Assembly: GCA_015693905.1 (NCBI GenBank)
Contig: CP065161.1
Span: 310,001-374,000 of the forward strand
Source: Rhodobacterales bacterium HKCCA1288
GTDB lineage: Bacteria; Pseudomonadota; Alphaproteobacteria; Rhodobacterales; Rhodobacteraceae
Reading direction: 5' to 3'
DNA length: 64,000 bases
Shown: positions 26,887-35,859 of the stretch, piece by piece
Position numbering within the stretch: position 1 is the first letter of the stretch
Layout of the letters: each line of letters begins with the position of its first letter
The notes under the pieces: generated by a model
Databases searched by the model: none
Told to the model about the DNA's origin: nothing
What the model saw: only the letters and a program-made list of their open reading frames with translations
Program-made: the position numbers and the translations under genes

Positions 26887-27947
26887 AGCGACAATCCTGT
26901 TGTCTTGGTCAGTTCGGCAAAGCTTGCTTGGGTAACAGGGTCAAGAGGGATACCCTTTTGAGCGCGTAAGGCTGCCACATCCCATTCGCGATCCCCAGGC
27001 GCCATGACGCGCGCGCCTGTGCGTGGCGTGCTGGTGCGCAGCTTGGTCAGGTAATGCTCCATGCCCGCAATGAACATCGGGCCTGTTAAAAAGGCCTCTG
27101 GGTCAATCGCAATCACAAATCCCCCCACGCCCCGCGGACGGGTCATGTCACCGCCCACCATCGCATCGAGATCGGGCGAGATTTTCATGCCCGTGAAAAC
27201 CGCCGAAAAGATTTCTGCAACGCCCCCCAATGCGGCCCCCTTAAACCCGAATTCGCCCCCGAGCGGGGCCAACATTTCAGCTTTATTAGGGTCGGTTGTG
27301 TTCACACCTGCGGCGTCAGATGCGACATCTTCGGGCAAGGTCACGCCAAGGGAGGCATAAAGTTGCACGCGGTTATAGGGCACAGAACTGGTCGCCATAT
27401 CCAAAAGCCAAGGGTTTCCTGCGGTGGGAAAGGCGATGGAGATCGGATTGGTGCCGTGAAACCGTTCGGCCCCGTCATGCAGGCGCACAAGACTGTCTGA
27501 ATTGCCAAAGACCATCCCACCCATCCCGCGCTTGGCCAAGGCCATGGTGTAGGCCCCCGCAGCGCCGTAATGCGAGCTGTTCATCACCCCAACCGCACCA
27601 ATGCCCGCCTCACGGGCCAAATCGGCGGCATGATCTGCTGCAGCATAAAGTGCGCGCGCACCATGCGCATCATCCGCGTCCAACATGCCCGTGCCTGCAC
27701 GGGTTTTGGTGAATTTGAGATTGGGGCGCGGGTTAACACGCCCGCCGCGCATCACCGCCTGATAATGCGGCAAAAGGCGGAAGCCGTGGCTGTCTACGCC
27801 ATGCAGGCTGGCATGCATCATGGCATCTGTAGTGGTTGTGGCTGTGGCCTCATCTGCGCCCGCAGCGCGCAATATGGCGTGGCTGAAATTTGTTATTGCC
27901 TCGGCACTGACCCAAATTTGATTATTATCCTGCCCTTGCGCTGTCAT
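26883..27947 (-). CDS. Ldh family oxidoreductase (malate/L-lactate/ureidoglycolate dehydrogenase type)
   Basis: This 354-residue NAD(P)-dependent oxidoreductase of the malate/L-lactate dehydrogenase type-2 family shows ATTTTDAMMHASLHGVDSHG, NSSHYGAAGAYTMALA and NPISIAFPTAG, which are family signatures around the cofactor and catalytic histidine. Members also include Delta1-piperideine-2-carboxylate reductases, so an amino-acid role with the coupled FAD oxidase is possible. The start was chosen at 27947, with GGGAGGG at a 4-5-base distance, rather than the upstream in-frame start at 27980. Confidence 0.85.
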   Translation of the reverse strand: MTAQGQDNNQIWVSAEAITNFSHAILRAAGADEATATTTTDAMMHASLHGVDSHGFRLLPHYQAVMRGGRVNPRPNLKFTKTRAGTGMLDADDAHGARALYAAADHAADLAREAGIGAVGVMNSSHYGAAGAYTMALAKRGMGGMVFGNSDSLVRLHDGAERFHGTNPISIAFPTAGNPWLLDMATSSVPYNRVQLYASLGVTLPEDVASDAAGVNTTDPNKAEMLAPLGGEFGFKGAALGGVAEIFSAVFTGMKISPDLDAMVGGDMTRPRGVGGFVIAIDPEAFLTGPMFIAGMEHYLTKLRTSTPRTGARVMAPGDREWDVAALRAQKGIPLDPVTQASFAELTKTTGLSL

Positions 27948-28023
27948 TTTACCCTCCCGCCAGATTACAATTTCGCGCATGTTGCCTCAGCGCTACGGGC
28001 GATGCCAGTTAAGAATTTATCTC

Positions 28024-29217
28024 TCAATCCAATGCGGCAATCAGCTGGGGGATTTTCTGTTTTACTTTGAAGAAACCCGCCGTGGCATGGGGCCATATCC
28101 TTTGATCCCAAGGGTCGCACCATTCGGCGAAGGCGATATTTGCGGCCTCAAGGGGCCTGCGCGCCTCGGTCATCCAATCGAATAACGGCCCTTGCGGGAT
28201 ATAGGGGGTGGCGATTTGCACGGCCCCAAGCCGGGTGGCCATTTGCGCCAAGAGTTTTGGATCGCGCGCCTCGACCATTTCAGCGGTCAGGTCAAGCCGA
28301 TTTGCGCAATCGCGAATGGCCTCGGCCTCGAAGGCGGCGACACTTGGGCTTGCATGGCGCAAATGCGATTGGGTCAACCCCACCACGGCAACAACATCAA
28401 AGCCCGCAATATCGGCGCCTGTGATCCCGCAGTCTTCATCAGTGATCAGCAAAAGGGTTTTCTTCCCCGTCTGTGGCGCAACGGGGCGGCGCAGCGGTAG
28501 GGTCGGGGGCAGGCCATCAGGTTCGGTTGCTTCAAGCCCTTCTGTCACCACGGCCAAATCTACATCGCGCGGGGTAAATCGGTTTTGCGTGAATTTTGCG
28601 ATATTCCACGCCTCGGCCGCGTAGAATTTGCCCCGTGTATGTAGGCCCGCAACCCATCGCCAGCCCAAGGTATTAGACGCTGCATCCCCATCCAAGAGAT
28701 GACGATAAAAGAAATCCGCGCCAAGCCGCCATGGCAATCGCAGCGTGAATATCCAGATCGAGGCAAACCACATCCGCGCGTGATTGTGCAGATAGCCCGT
28801 TTCAACCAATTCGCGCGCCCAATGGTCAAAGCAGTCTATCCCCGTGCGCCCTTCGATGGCGCGGGTATAGGCGCGGGACAAAGGGCGATCTTGGTCGAGC
28901 GCGCCCATATCGGCCTCAAGACCTGATACGTAACTGCGCCATATGGCAGGGCGCATCTCAAGCCAGCCTTTGAAATAGCTGCGCCAAATCACCTCTTGAA
29001 TGAATTTTTCAGCGGCAACCGCGCCATGTGTGCCAAGCGCGGTTTTGACGACCTCTGCCTCGCGGATCAGGCGGCGGCGGATATAAGGCGACAGGCGCGA
29101 CACAGATTTATGTGCGCCATGTCCCAGATCGTAATTGCGGCCATTGGCATAGGCCTTGCCCATTTTGGGGGTGAATTCGATGAGACGCGCCTCTGCCTCT
29201 GCCCGTGTAGCCTGCAT
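28024..29217 (-). CDS. photolyase/cryptochrome-like protein with domains in reversed order
   Basis: This is a 397-residue protein. Residues 1-215 are the photolyase FAD-binding helical domain: SRLSPYIRRR (41-50), EVIWRSYFKGWLEMRP (75-90), GRTGIDCFDHWARELVETG (123-141), YLHNHARMWFAS, and DGDAASNTLGWRWVAG (177-191). In ordinary photolyases this domain is C-terminal and follows an alpha/beta domain. Here a Rossmann-like alpha/beta domain follows it (about 252-390): strands TLLLITDED and FDVVAVVGL, then ARDPKLLAQMATRLGAVQIATP and a late LEAANIAFAEW segment. That block resembles the second half of the photolyase N-terminal domain. The order therefore looks circularly permuted. The start is supported by GAGG. 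Light-dependent DNA repair or signalling is not established. Confidence 0.8.
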   Translation of the reverse strand: MQATRAEAEARLIEFTPKMGKAYANGRNYDLGHGAHKSVSRLSPYIRRRLIREAEVVKTALGTHGAVAAEKFIQEVIWRSYFKGWLEMRPAIWRSYVSGLEADMGALDQDRPLSRAYTRAIEGRTGIDCFDHWARELVETGYLHNHARMWFASIWIFTLRLPWRLGADFFYRHLLDGDAASNTLGWRWVAGLHTRGKFYAAEAWNIAKFTQNRFTPRDVDLAVVTEGLEATEPDGLPPTLPLRRPVAPQTGKKTLLLITDEDCGITGADIAGFDVVAVVGLTQSHLRHASPSVAAFEAEAIRDCANRLDLTAEMVEARDPKLLAQMATRLGAVQIATPYIPQGPLFDWMTEARRPLEAANIAFAEWCDPWDQRIWPHATAGFFKVKQKIPQLIAALD

Positions 29218-29284
29218 GTTTTTGCCTCGCTTGGATGTGCGTTGCGCATCTAGCTAAGGCAGCAGGGGGCAAGGTCAACTGCGC

Positions 29285-29833
29285 CTAAGCGCCCTCAAAC
29301 GGGGTTTCGCGCAGCTCGCGCGCGACCGCCTCATCCAGCGGTGGGGGGAAGGAATTGAGGATAAAACCAAGCGTGCTGTAAAAGCCCACTGTGGCAATCA
29401 AATCAAAAATGCCCTCTTTGCCAATTTCCGCCTCAAGCGGCCCCTGCATCTGGGGGGGGATCGCGCGCGCGCTCATCAGGGCATCGACTGCGCGGGCGAT
29501 GGTTTGATCCTGACCTGTGATCTCGTCAATTGGGCCTGCGAGACGCGCGATGCGGTGATCTTCAAACCCGAGGGCGCGCGCACGGCTGACATGATGCGCC
29601 CATTCATAATCCGAGCCCATCCAATGCGCGGCACGCAGGATCACCACCTCGCTCAATTCGGGGCCAAGCGCGGTTTTGACCACCACATGATCCCGCAAAT
29701 CTGCCCAAGCCCGTAGTAATGCAGGGTGATGCGCCATCACCCGATAGACATTCAGCCGCCCCGCAAACCCTGCTTGCATATCCGCGATTTCGGCGGGCCA
29801 ATGGGCGTTGTCTAGGGGCGGGTAGCGGGTCAT
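29285..29833 (-). CDS. carboxymuconolactone decarboxylase family protein
   Basis: This 182-residue protein has the family segment ILRAAHWMGSDYEWAHHVSRARALGF. It lacks the CxxC redox pair of AhpD-type members, so it is of the decarboxylase/hydrolase-like branch and not an obvious peroxidase reductant. It lies 15 bases downstream of the OYE-family gene on the same strand, so the two are probably cotranscribed. The substrate is unknown. Confidence 0.8.
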   Translation of the reverse strand: MTRYPPLDNAHWPAEIADMQAGFAGRLNVYRVMAHHPALLRAWADLRDHVVVKTALGPELSEVVILRAAHWMGSDYEWAHHVSRARALGFEDHRIARLAGPIDEITGQDQTIARAVDALMSARAIPPQMQGPLEAEIGKEGIFDLIATVGFYSTLGFILNSFPPPLDEAVARELRETPFEGA

Positions 29834-29848
29834 TTTTGGGCTCTTTTC

Positions 29849-31885
29849 TTAGAGGCTGCGCGCAAGGCGCAACCCATCATAAATTGCGGCATGGGTGTTG
29901 CGCGGTGAGACTGCATCACCAATGCGGTAGAGGTCAAACTGCCCGTCTGGATTTTTGATAATCTTTTGGGACTGCCCTGCAAGAAAGGCATGGTAATCCA
30001 TCTCGCCCAAATTGCGCGACTGTGGTTTGAGCGCAAAATAAAGATCATCAAGCGGCGTTGTGCCTTGATTGACCACGACCTGATCCACCTCGCGGGTTTC
30101 GATTTTGTCGCTATAGTCACTGATTAAATGCGCGGTCAGGCGATTGCCTGTGCGCGTTACATGGCTGAGATACCACGTGATGGTCATCTGCGCGCCTGAG
30201 TGTTGCAGCGCACGAATATAGGGGGTGAGGTTCATGCCCATCACCTCGGGCGCGATGGCGCGGTCGCGGGTGACGATCTCAATGCTGCGGGCATGGGGGG
30301 CTGCAAATTCCGCGGCCTGCAACCCCGCGTGATCGCCTGCCTCATCAAAGATCAGCATATCGCCTTCGGGTTTGACATCGCCCGACAAAATATCCCATGC
30401 GCTGCAAATGAGGTCGCTGCCCGTCTCTAACCCCCCTTCGCGGGCCATGCCGCCTGTGGCCACAATCACCACATCGGGCGCAGTCGCCAAAACATCTTCT
30501 GCCTCGGCATAGGTGTTATATTGCACGCGCACGCCCAGCTTTTCGCATTGTGCAACCCGCCATTCGGTGATCGCCAGCATCTCGCGGCGGCGGGGCGATT
30601 GCGCAGTGAGGCGAATTTGCCCGCCTGCCTGCGGGGCGGCCTCAAGGAGATGCACCTGATGCCCGCGCGTGGCCGCAACCCGCGCGGCCTCAAGGCCCGC
30701 AGGGCCCGCGCCGATAATGGTGACGCGGGTCGGGGTGTCCGTTGGGGCAATCTTATGCGGTTGGCTTAATTCCCGCCCCGTTGAGGGGTTATGCAAACAC
30801 AGCGCTTTTTCGCCCTGATAGATGCGGTCGATACAGTAATTTGCCCCCACGCAGGGGCGAATATCCTCCTCGCGCCCCTCGAGAAGTTTTGCCATGATAT
30901 GCGGGTCGGCAATATGTGCCCGCGTCATCCCCACCATATCCAACTTGCCCGCAGCAATGGCATGACGCGCGGTCGATAAATCGGGAATACGCGCGGCGTG
31001 AAAGATCGGTATGCCCGTTTGCGCGCGTAACTCGCCCGCAAAATCCAGATGCGGGGCCGAGGCCATGCCCTGCAACGGGATCACGCGGGTCAGGCTTGCA
31101 TCGGTGTCGATATTGCCCCGAATGACGTTTAGGAAATCGACCAACCCGCTGTCGCGCAGACGGCGGGCAATCTCTTGGCCTTCGGTGGCAGAAATACCGC
31201 CCTTGATATCTTCATCGGCCACAAAACGGACGCCAACGATGAAATCATCCCCAACGCGGGCACGAATGGCGCGCAGGACATCCATCGAAAAGGCCATGCG
31301 CGTCTCAAGCGTTTCAGCCCCGTATCGCCCGTCTAGGTGATTGAGGCGGGGCGACCAAAACGCATCCATCAAATGGCCGTAGGATTCCAATTCGATCCCG
31401 TCTAGCCCTGCATCCTTCATCCGTTCAGCCGCATCGGCGTAATCACTGATGATCCGCGCGATGTCCCAATCCTCAAGCACTTTGGGATAGGCGCGATGTG
31501 CGGGTTCGCGCAGCGCACTTGGCGAGAGGACAGGCAGCCAATCGCCTGTGTCCCACCGCGTGCGCCGCCCCAGATGGGTGAGTTGGATCATCACAGCCGC
31601 GCCCTCGTCATGCACCTCGCGGGCAAGACGGGCCATATGCGGGGTAATCTCGTCCCGATAGGCCAAGAGATTGCCAAAGGCGGGTGGGCTGTCGCGGCTG
31701 ACCACGGCAGAGCCCGCCGTCATGGTCAGAGCAATGCCAGCACGGGCGCGCTCCACATGATAGGCGCGATAGGCATCGGTGGGTAGGCCATCCTCGCTAT
31801 AGGCGGGCTCGTGGCTGGTGATCATGACCCGATTGCGCAAGGTCAGATGTTTCAGCTGAAACGGCTGCAAGATCGGGTCTGCCAT
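29849..31885 (-). CDS. NADH:flavin oxidoreductase (OYE barrel + Rossmann domain; TMADH/dienoyl-CoA reductase type)
   Basis: This 678-residue enzyme begins LQPFQLKHLTLRNRVMITSH (OYE-type TIM barrel, about 1-335). A cluster-binding segment follows at 345-363, then a dinucleotide-binding domain from about 384 (VTIIGAGPAGLEAARVA) with a second Rossmann site (VVIVATGGMAREGG). The layout is that of trimethylamine dehydrogenase, 2,4-dienoyl-CoA reductase and N-methylproline demethylase. Of the usual four cysteines, three are present (C345, C351, C363), but the second position is Ala348 (CVGANYC). The start at 31885 was chosen for AGAGG upstream and the MADPIL beginning. The substrate is unknown. Confidence 0.85.
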   Translation of the reverse strand: MADPILQPFQLKHLTLRNRVMITSHEPAYSEDGLPTDAYRAYHVERARAGIALTMTAGSAVVSRDSPPAFGNLLAYRDEITPHMARLAREVHDEGAAVMIQLTHLGRRTRWDTGDWLPVLSPSALREPAHRAYPKVLEDWDIARIISDYADAAERMKDAGLDGIELESYGHLMDAFWSPRLNHLDGRYGAETLETRMAFSMDVLRAIRARVGDDFIVGVRFVADEDIKGGISATEGQEIARRLRDSGLVDFLNVIRGNIDTDASLTRVIPLQGMASAPHLDFAGELRAQTGIPIFHAARIPDLSTARHAIAAGKLDMVGMTRAHIADPHIMAKLLEGREEDIRPCVGANYCIDRIYQGEKALCLHNPSTGRELSQPHKIAPTDTPTRVTIIGAGPAGLEAARVAATRGHQVHLLEAAPQAGGQIRLTAQSPRRREMLAITEWRVAQCEKLGVRVQYNTYAEAEDVLATAPDVVIVATGGMAREGGLETGSDLICSAWDILSGDVKPEGDMLIFDEAGDHAGLQAAEFAAPHARSIEIVTRDRAIAPEVMGMNLTPYIRALQHSGAQMTITWYLSHVTRTGNRLTAHLISDYSDKIETREVDQVVVNQGTTPLDDLYFALKPQSRNLGEMDYHAFLAGQSQKIIKNPDGQFDLYRIGDAVSPRNTHAAIYDGLRLARSL

Positions 31886-31994
31886 AGGATGCCTCTTAGC
31901 GGTTCGCGACTGTGCCAGCCTAGGCTGGCCGTGACGGGCTCTGCTTGTCAAGGAAGGGGCGCGTCACGAAAAGGCGCGTTTGCGCCATTTGCGC

Positions 31995-32636
31995 CTAGGC
32001 GGCCTCCGCCATGACCCAATCTGCCGGCAGGGCATTGGCCAAGACCAATTCGGCATTTGGCAGGTCATTCGCATCGCGCCTTGCGCGGGCCGCTTCGGGG
32101 GTGTGACCGTGATCAATCCATCTCTGCAACAGCCGCGCCTCAATTTCCGCGCGCGGAGGCATCAACATAATTGCGCTGTCCCAAAACTTGCGCAAATCAC
32201 GCCATCCGTCTTGATCCAAAAGCAGATAATTACCTTCGACAATGACAAATTCCACGGAGCGGGGCAGGGTGGCTGCCCCCGCGATCGAGATATCACGCGC
32301 CCGATCAAATAAGGGATAAGCGATCTCAGCCTCGGAATTTTCGGAAATACGAGCCAAAAGCTGCGTAAAGCCCTGTAAATCAAAGCTATGCGGCGCGCCT
32401 TTGCGCGACAAAATCCCGCGCGCTGCAAGCACCGCGTTATCAAGGTGGAACCCATCCATTGGGATCACGGCGGCGGATTTACCTGCCCGCCCAAGGGCAT
32501 GGGCAAGCGCGCGCGCAGCGGTGCTTTTGCCCGAGGCGGGCGGCCCCGCAACCGCAATGATCTGGCGCGGTTTCTTGGGCAGGCCCAAGATGTGATCGCG
32601 CATTTGACGGGCAATCTCTTCAGGCGGCTGCGACAT
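31995..32636 (-). CDS. frcK: sugar-transport-associated kinase (FrcK-like, uridine kinase fold)
   Basis: This 213-residue P-loop kinase has Walker A AVAGPPASGKST near residue 30, PMDGFHLDN near 60 and VIVEGNYLLLD near 130, as in the uridine/pantothenate kinase-like fold. Its gene overlaps the ABC ATPase by 17 bases, the frcBCAK order known from Sinorhizobium, where the last gene encodes a kinase. It likely phosphorylates the imported sugar or a derivative. Fructose as substrate is inferred only from gene order. Confidence 0.75.
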   Translation of the reverse strand: MSQPPEEIARQMRDHILGLPKKPRQIIAVAGPPASGKSTAARALAHALGRAGKSAAVIPMDGFHLDNAVLAARGILSRKGAPHSFDLQGFTQLLARISENSEAEIAYPLFDRARDISIAGAATLPRSVEFVIVEGNYLLLDQDGWRDLRKFWDSAIMLMPPRAEIEARLLQRWIDHGHTPEAARARRDANDLPNAELVLANALPADWVMAEAA

Positions 32637-33396
32637 GATCGGGCTGCATTGCTCCTGTCATCAGGGCCACGGCATCGGACATAGAGACTTCACGCGGGTT
32701 CACCACGCAGAGCCGTTTGCCCAAGCGGTGGATATGGATGCGGTCGGCCACCTCGAACACATGGGGCATGTTATGGCTGATCAAAACCACAGGCGTGCCA
32801 CGCGCACGCACATCTTGGATAAGATCCAGAACCTTGCGGCTTTCTTTCACCCCGAGGGCTGCGGTCGGCTCATCCAAGATAATGACCTTTGACCCAAAGG
32901 CCGCAGCACGCGCCACAGCCACCCCTTGGCGCTGCCCCCCTGACAGGGTTTCAACCGCCTGATTGATGTTTTGGATGGTCATCAGACCCAATTCGCTGAG
33001 TTTTTGCCGCGCGAATTCCTCCATCGCGCGATGGTCAAGCATCCCAAAAACCGAGCCCAAAATACCCTTTTTACGCAATTCGCGGCCCACGAACATATTG
33101 TCCGTGATCGACAGTGCGGGCGACAGCGCGAGGGTTTGATAGACGCATTCAATGCCCGCTTCGCGCGCCTCTAGCGGCGAGGTGAAATTGATTTTGCGAT
33201 CTTCAAGAGTGATTTCGCCCTCATCGGGGGTGACCGCCCCTGATATCGCCTTGATCAGTGACGATTTGCCAGCACCATTGTCACCGATCACGGCCAGAAT
33301 TTCACCGGGCATCAGATCAAAATCAGCATGATCTAGGGCGGTGACACGGCCATAGCGTTTGACCAAACCGCGCGCTTTGAGAATGGGTTGTGTCAT
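32620..33396 (-). CDS. frcA: sugar ABC transporter ATP-binding protein (FrcA-like)
   Basis: This 258-residue single-copy ABC ATPase has Walker A GDNGAGKSSLIKAIS, the signature LSGGQRQGVAVARAAAF and Walker B VIILDEPTAALGV. Many sugar importers of this class (RbsA, XylG) have a duplicated ATPase of about 500 residues; the short single form is typical of FrcA. The start at 33396 makes an ATGA overlap with the permease gene and has GAGGG upstream. Confidence 0.85.
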   Translation of the reverse strand: MTQPILKARGLVKRYGRVTALDHADFDLMPGEILAVIGDNGAGKSSLIKAISGAVTPDEGEITLEDRKINFTSPLEAREAGIECVYQTLALSPALSITDNMFVGRELRKKGILGSVFGMLDHRAMEEFARQKLSELGLMTIQNINQAVETLSGGQRQGVAVARAAAFGSKVIILDEPTAALGVKESRKVLDLIQDVRARGTPVVLISHNMPHVFEVADRIHIHRLGKRLCVVNPREVSMSDAVALMTGAMQPDHVAAA

Positions 33397-34481
33397 GCGG
33401 AGACCCTCCTGATCCATTGGTCAACGGCAACGGCGATGATAATCAGCCAACCGATTGCGAAAATTTGCCAAAGCACATCCACCCCCGCGAGGCGCAGACC
33501 TGACTGGAATACGCCCACGATGAGGGCGCCAAAGAGCGCGCCCATGATAGAACCACGCCCCCCAAAGAGGCTGATGCCGCCGATCACAACAGCCGTGATT
33601 GATTGCAAATTGCCCTCATAAAAACTTTGGGGTGAGATGGACCCAACTCGCCCGATTGAGGCCCAGGCCGCAAGCGCGCAAATGAACCCCGCAAGCATGT
33701 AAACCTGACGCAGGGTGCGGTCGGTGCGAATACCTGCCAATTCGGCCGCGTCCTTGTCGTCACCGATCATATAGACATGGCGGCCCCAAGCGGTTTTGTT
33801 CAGCAAATACCAAAGACCCGCAAAGACCAACACCATCAGAACCGTGCCATATGTCAGCCGCGCTGAGCCCAGTTCGATATTCTCACCAAAGAATTTGAGG
33901 AGGGGGGCGGCGTTGTCGATATCTTCGCCACGGATAGATTGCGCGCCAGACAGCCACAGGTTCAACGCGAAAAAGATATTCCATGTGCCAAGCGTTGTGA
34001 TGAAGGGTGGCAGTTTAATCTTTGTGACCAACAGACCATTGAGATAGCCTGCAAATGTGCCTGCGACAAAGCCGATGAGGATGGCAATTGGGGCGGGAAC
34101 GCCAAATTCCACCGCCAATTTTCCAGAAATTACGCTGATCAAGACCATGATTGCCGCAACCGACAGGTCAATCCCTGCGGTTAAAATCACAAGGCTTTGC
34201 GCTGCGGCAAGGATCCCGATGATGGAAACCTGCTGCATGATCAAAGTCAGGTTAAACGGGGTGAAGAACCGCTCGCCTGCAATTAGGCCAAACACCAAAA
34301 CGGCGCTAACCAACACGATCACAGGCACAAATGTGGGGTTGCCGTGCAAAATATGCTGCAGCTTGGCCGCAAAGCCCCGTTTTTGATGCTCAAACTGCGC
34401 CACGCGATCATCGCTTTTGGCGAGATCAGCCTCGTAATCTTGGCCCTTCGGGGCAGGTGCGGTGCGTTCTTGGTCTTGCAT
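33393..34481 (-). CDS. frcC: sugar ABC transporter permease (FrcC-like)
   Basis: This 362-residue permease of the ribose/xylose type (BPD_transp_2) has a charged cytoplasmic N-terminus of about 50 residues, then roughly eight to ten hydrophobic segments. The conserved TAGIDLSVAAIMVL and IGGISLFGGRGSIMGALFGALIVG motifs are present. The start at 34481 was chosen for GGAAGAG at a 5-base distance; the open frame upstream begins with unsupported codons. A structured 200-base gap separates it from the binding-protein gene. Confidence 0.85.
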   Translation of the reverse strand: MQDQERTAPAPKGQDYEADLAKSDDRVAQFEHQKRGFAAKLQHILHGNPTFVPVIVLVSAVLVFGLIAGERFFTPFNLTLIMQQVSIIGILAAAQSLVILTAGIDLSVAAIMVLISVISGKLAVEFGVPAPIAILIGFVAGTFAGYLNGLLVTKIKLPPFITTLGTWNIFFALNLWLSGAQSIRGEDIDNAAPLLKFFGENIELGSARLTYGTVLMVLVFAGLWYLLNKTAWGRHVYMIGDDKDAAELAGIRTDRTLRQVYMLAGFICALAAWASIGRVGSISPQSFYEGNLQSITAVVIGGISLFGGRGSIMGALFGALIVGVFQSGLRLAGVDVLWQIFAIGWLIIIAVAVDQWIRRVSA

Positions 34482-34581
34482 GGCTCTCTTCCAATTGGGG
34501 CGGTCGCGCCGCGAAAGTTTCGTCAAAAAACCTGCGCGCGGTCAAACCAAAACCGATGGATCAAAGTTTTGCCCCTGTGTC

Positions 34582-34672
34582 CCCAAAGGGGGAAGGGCGG
34601 GTCAGATGGGCGCGGTGCGTAGGATGCGCCGCGCCCTCTGGGATTGGGGGGCGGCAAGCCACCCCCTTTGGG
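34582..34672 (-). promoter_or_regulatory. nested stem-loops between frcB and frcC
   Basis: The outer arms CCCAAAGGGGG (34582-34592) and CCCCCTTTGGG (34662-34672) are perfectly complementary over 11 bases. Inside lies a hairpin GGGCGCGG/CCGCGCCC (34608-34615 with 34629-34636). On the minus strand GGGGGTGG-CTTG-CCGCCCCC forms a competing hairpin nearest the frcB stop. There is no T-run. The position after a binding-protein gene and before the permease fits an RNA stabiliser or attenuator that keeps frcB in excess. Confidence 0.6.
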
Positions 34673-34690
34673 ATAGATCAGGTCAGGAGC

Positions 34691-35710
34691 TTAGCCCCAG
34701 CACTGCTCCAACGCTTCTTCGGAAGAGATCGACTCGATGCCGTCTACAGGCTGGTCAGTGACCAAGAGAACGCCTGTGTTGAAGAAATCGAGGCCATCTG
34801 TGTTTTGTGGCATCGTGCCATCGGCTGCGAATTGTGCAATCGCGTCAATGCCCAATGAGGCCATCTTCAGCGGGAACTGCATGGAGGTCGCGCCGATCAC
34901 GCCCGCAGCAACATCACGCACGCCAGGGCAGCCGCCATCGACCGAAACGATTAGGGCTTGGCTTTCCAAACCAAAGGCGCGCAGCGCCTCATAGGCCCCT
35001 GCAGCGGCAGGTTCGTTGATCGTGTAAACCACGTTCACGCCGCTGTCGATTTGCAGCAAGCTTTCCATCGCGGTGCGGCCACCTTCGGACGAGCCGTTGG
35101 TGACATCATTGCCAACAATGCGCGGGTCATCTTCATCACCGATATCGGTTGGGTCTTTTACATCGACACCAAAACCCGTGAGGAAGCCTTGGTTGCGCAG
35201 ATAGTCCACCGAAATCTCGGACGCGTTGAGGTCAAGCATAGCGATCCGTGCGGTCGAGGTGTCCCCCATCGCAGCAGCGGCCCATTGGCCGATCAATTCG
35301 CCTGCGCGGAAGTTGTCGGTGGCAAAGGTTGCATCAGCCGTATCTGCAGGCTCAAACGGTGTATCAAGCGCGATCACCAAAGCACCAGCTTCGCGGGCCT
35401 GTGTAATCACAGGGGCCAAGGCACGGCTGTCAGATGGTGTGATCAAAATCCCTTGTGCGCCTGCCGCGATGCAGGTTTCAACAGCGGCAACTTGGCTTTC
35501 AACATCGCCATCAATCGCGCCTGCGTAAGTTTGCAGGTTAATCCCTGCCGCTTCGGCGGCAGCGGTCGCGCCTTCCTTCATTTTAACAAAGAAGGGGTTT
35601 GTGTCGGTTTTTGTGATGAGACATGCGGTGATGTCCTGTGCTGATGCAACATTTGCAAAACCGAGGGCTGCAACACCCCCCAACAGCACTGTTTTCAAAC
35701 CTTTGGTCAT
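34691..35710 (-). CDS. frcB: sugar ABC transporter periplasmic binding protein (FrcB-like)
   Basis: This 339-residue protein has a signal peptide [20 protein letters not shown] with a likely cut after VASA (residue 24). The mature part has the ribose-binding-protein fold (type I periplasmic binding, Peripla_BP_4): [43 protein letters not shown] and a late [12 protein letters not shown]. The start at 35710 was chosen for GGGGAGG upstream and the signal peptide. It is the first gene of the operon and divergent from the ROK regulator. Confidence 0.9.
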   Translation of the reverse strand: MTKGLKTVLLGGVAALGFANVASAQDITACLITKTDTNPFFVKMKEGATAAAEAAGINLQTYAGAIDGDVESQVAAVETCIAAGAQGILITPSDSRALAPVITQAREAGALVIALDTPFEPADTADATFATDNFRAGELIGQWAAAAMGDTSTARIAMLDLNASEISVDYLRNQGFLTGFGVDVKDPTDIGDEDDPRIVGNDVTNGSSEGGRTAMESLLQIDSGVNVVYTINEPAAAGAYEALRAFGLESQALIVSVDGGCPGVRDVAAGVIGATSMQFPLKMASLGIDAIAQFAADGTMPQNTDGLDFFNTGVLLVTDQPVDGIESISSEEALEQCWG

Positions 35711-35782
35711 TTTTTCCTCCCCAATGATCCAATGGAGGCAGAATCTGCCTATGCCCAATGTGATGCGCGATGCATTTAGCCC

Positions 35783-35819
35783 TGTCAATAAATAAATCAC
35801 TCTTATTTATTAATTGACA
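35783..35819. promoter_or_regulatory. near-perfect 37-bp inverted repeat, ROK-type operator with divergent promoters
   Basis: The left arm TGTCAATAAATAAAT (35783-35797) and right arm ATTTATTAATTGACA (35805-35819) are complementary at 14 of 15 positions around a 7-base centre. The AT-rich ATTTATT/AATAAAT core is like operators of ROK regulators (NagC/Mlc/XylR type). Each arm ends outward in TTGACA: 35814-35819 on plus and 35788-35783 on minus. Exactly 17 bases beyond each lies a weak -10-like hexamer (CATCTT at 35837 on plus; CATCAC at 35765-35760 on minus). Binding here would block both promoters. Confidence 0.7.
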
Positions 35820-35859
35820 GGAGGTGACAGCGCGCGCATCTTTTGGCAGGGAGGATGTC

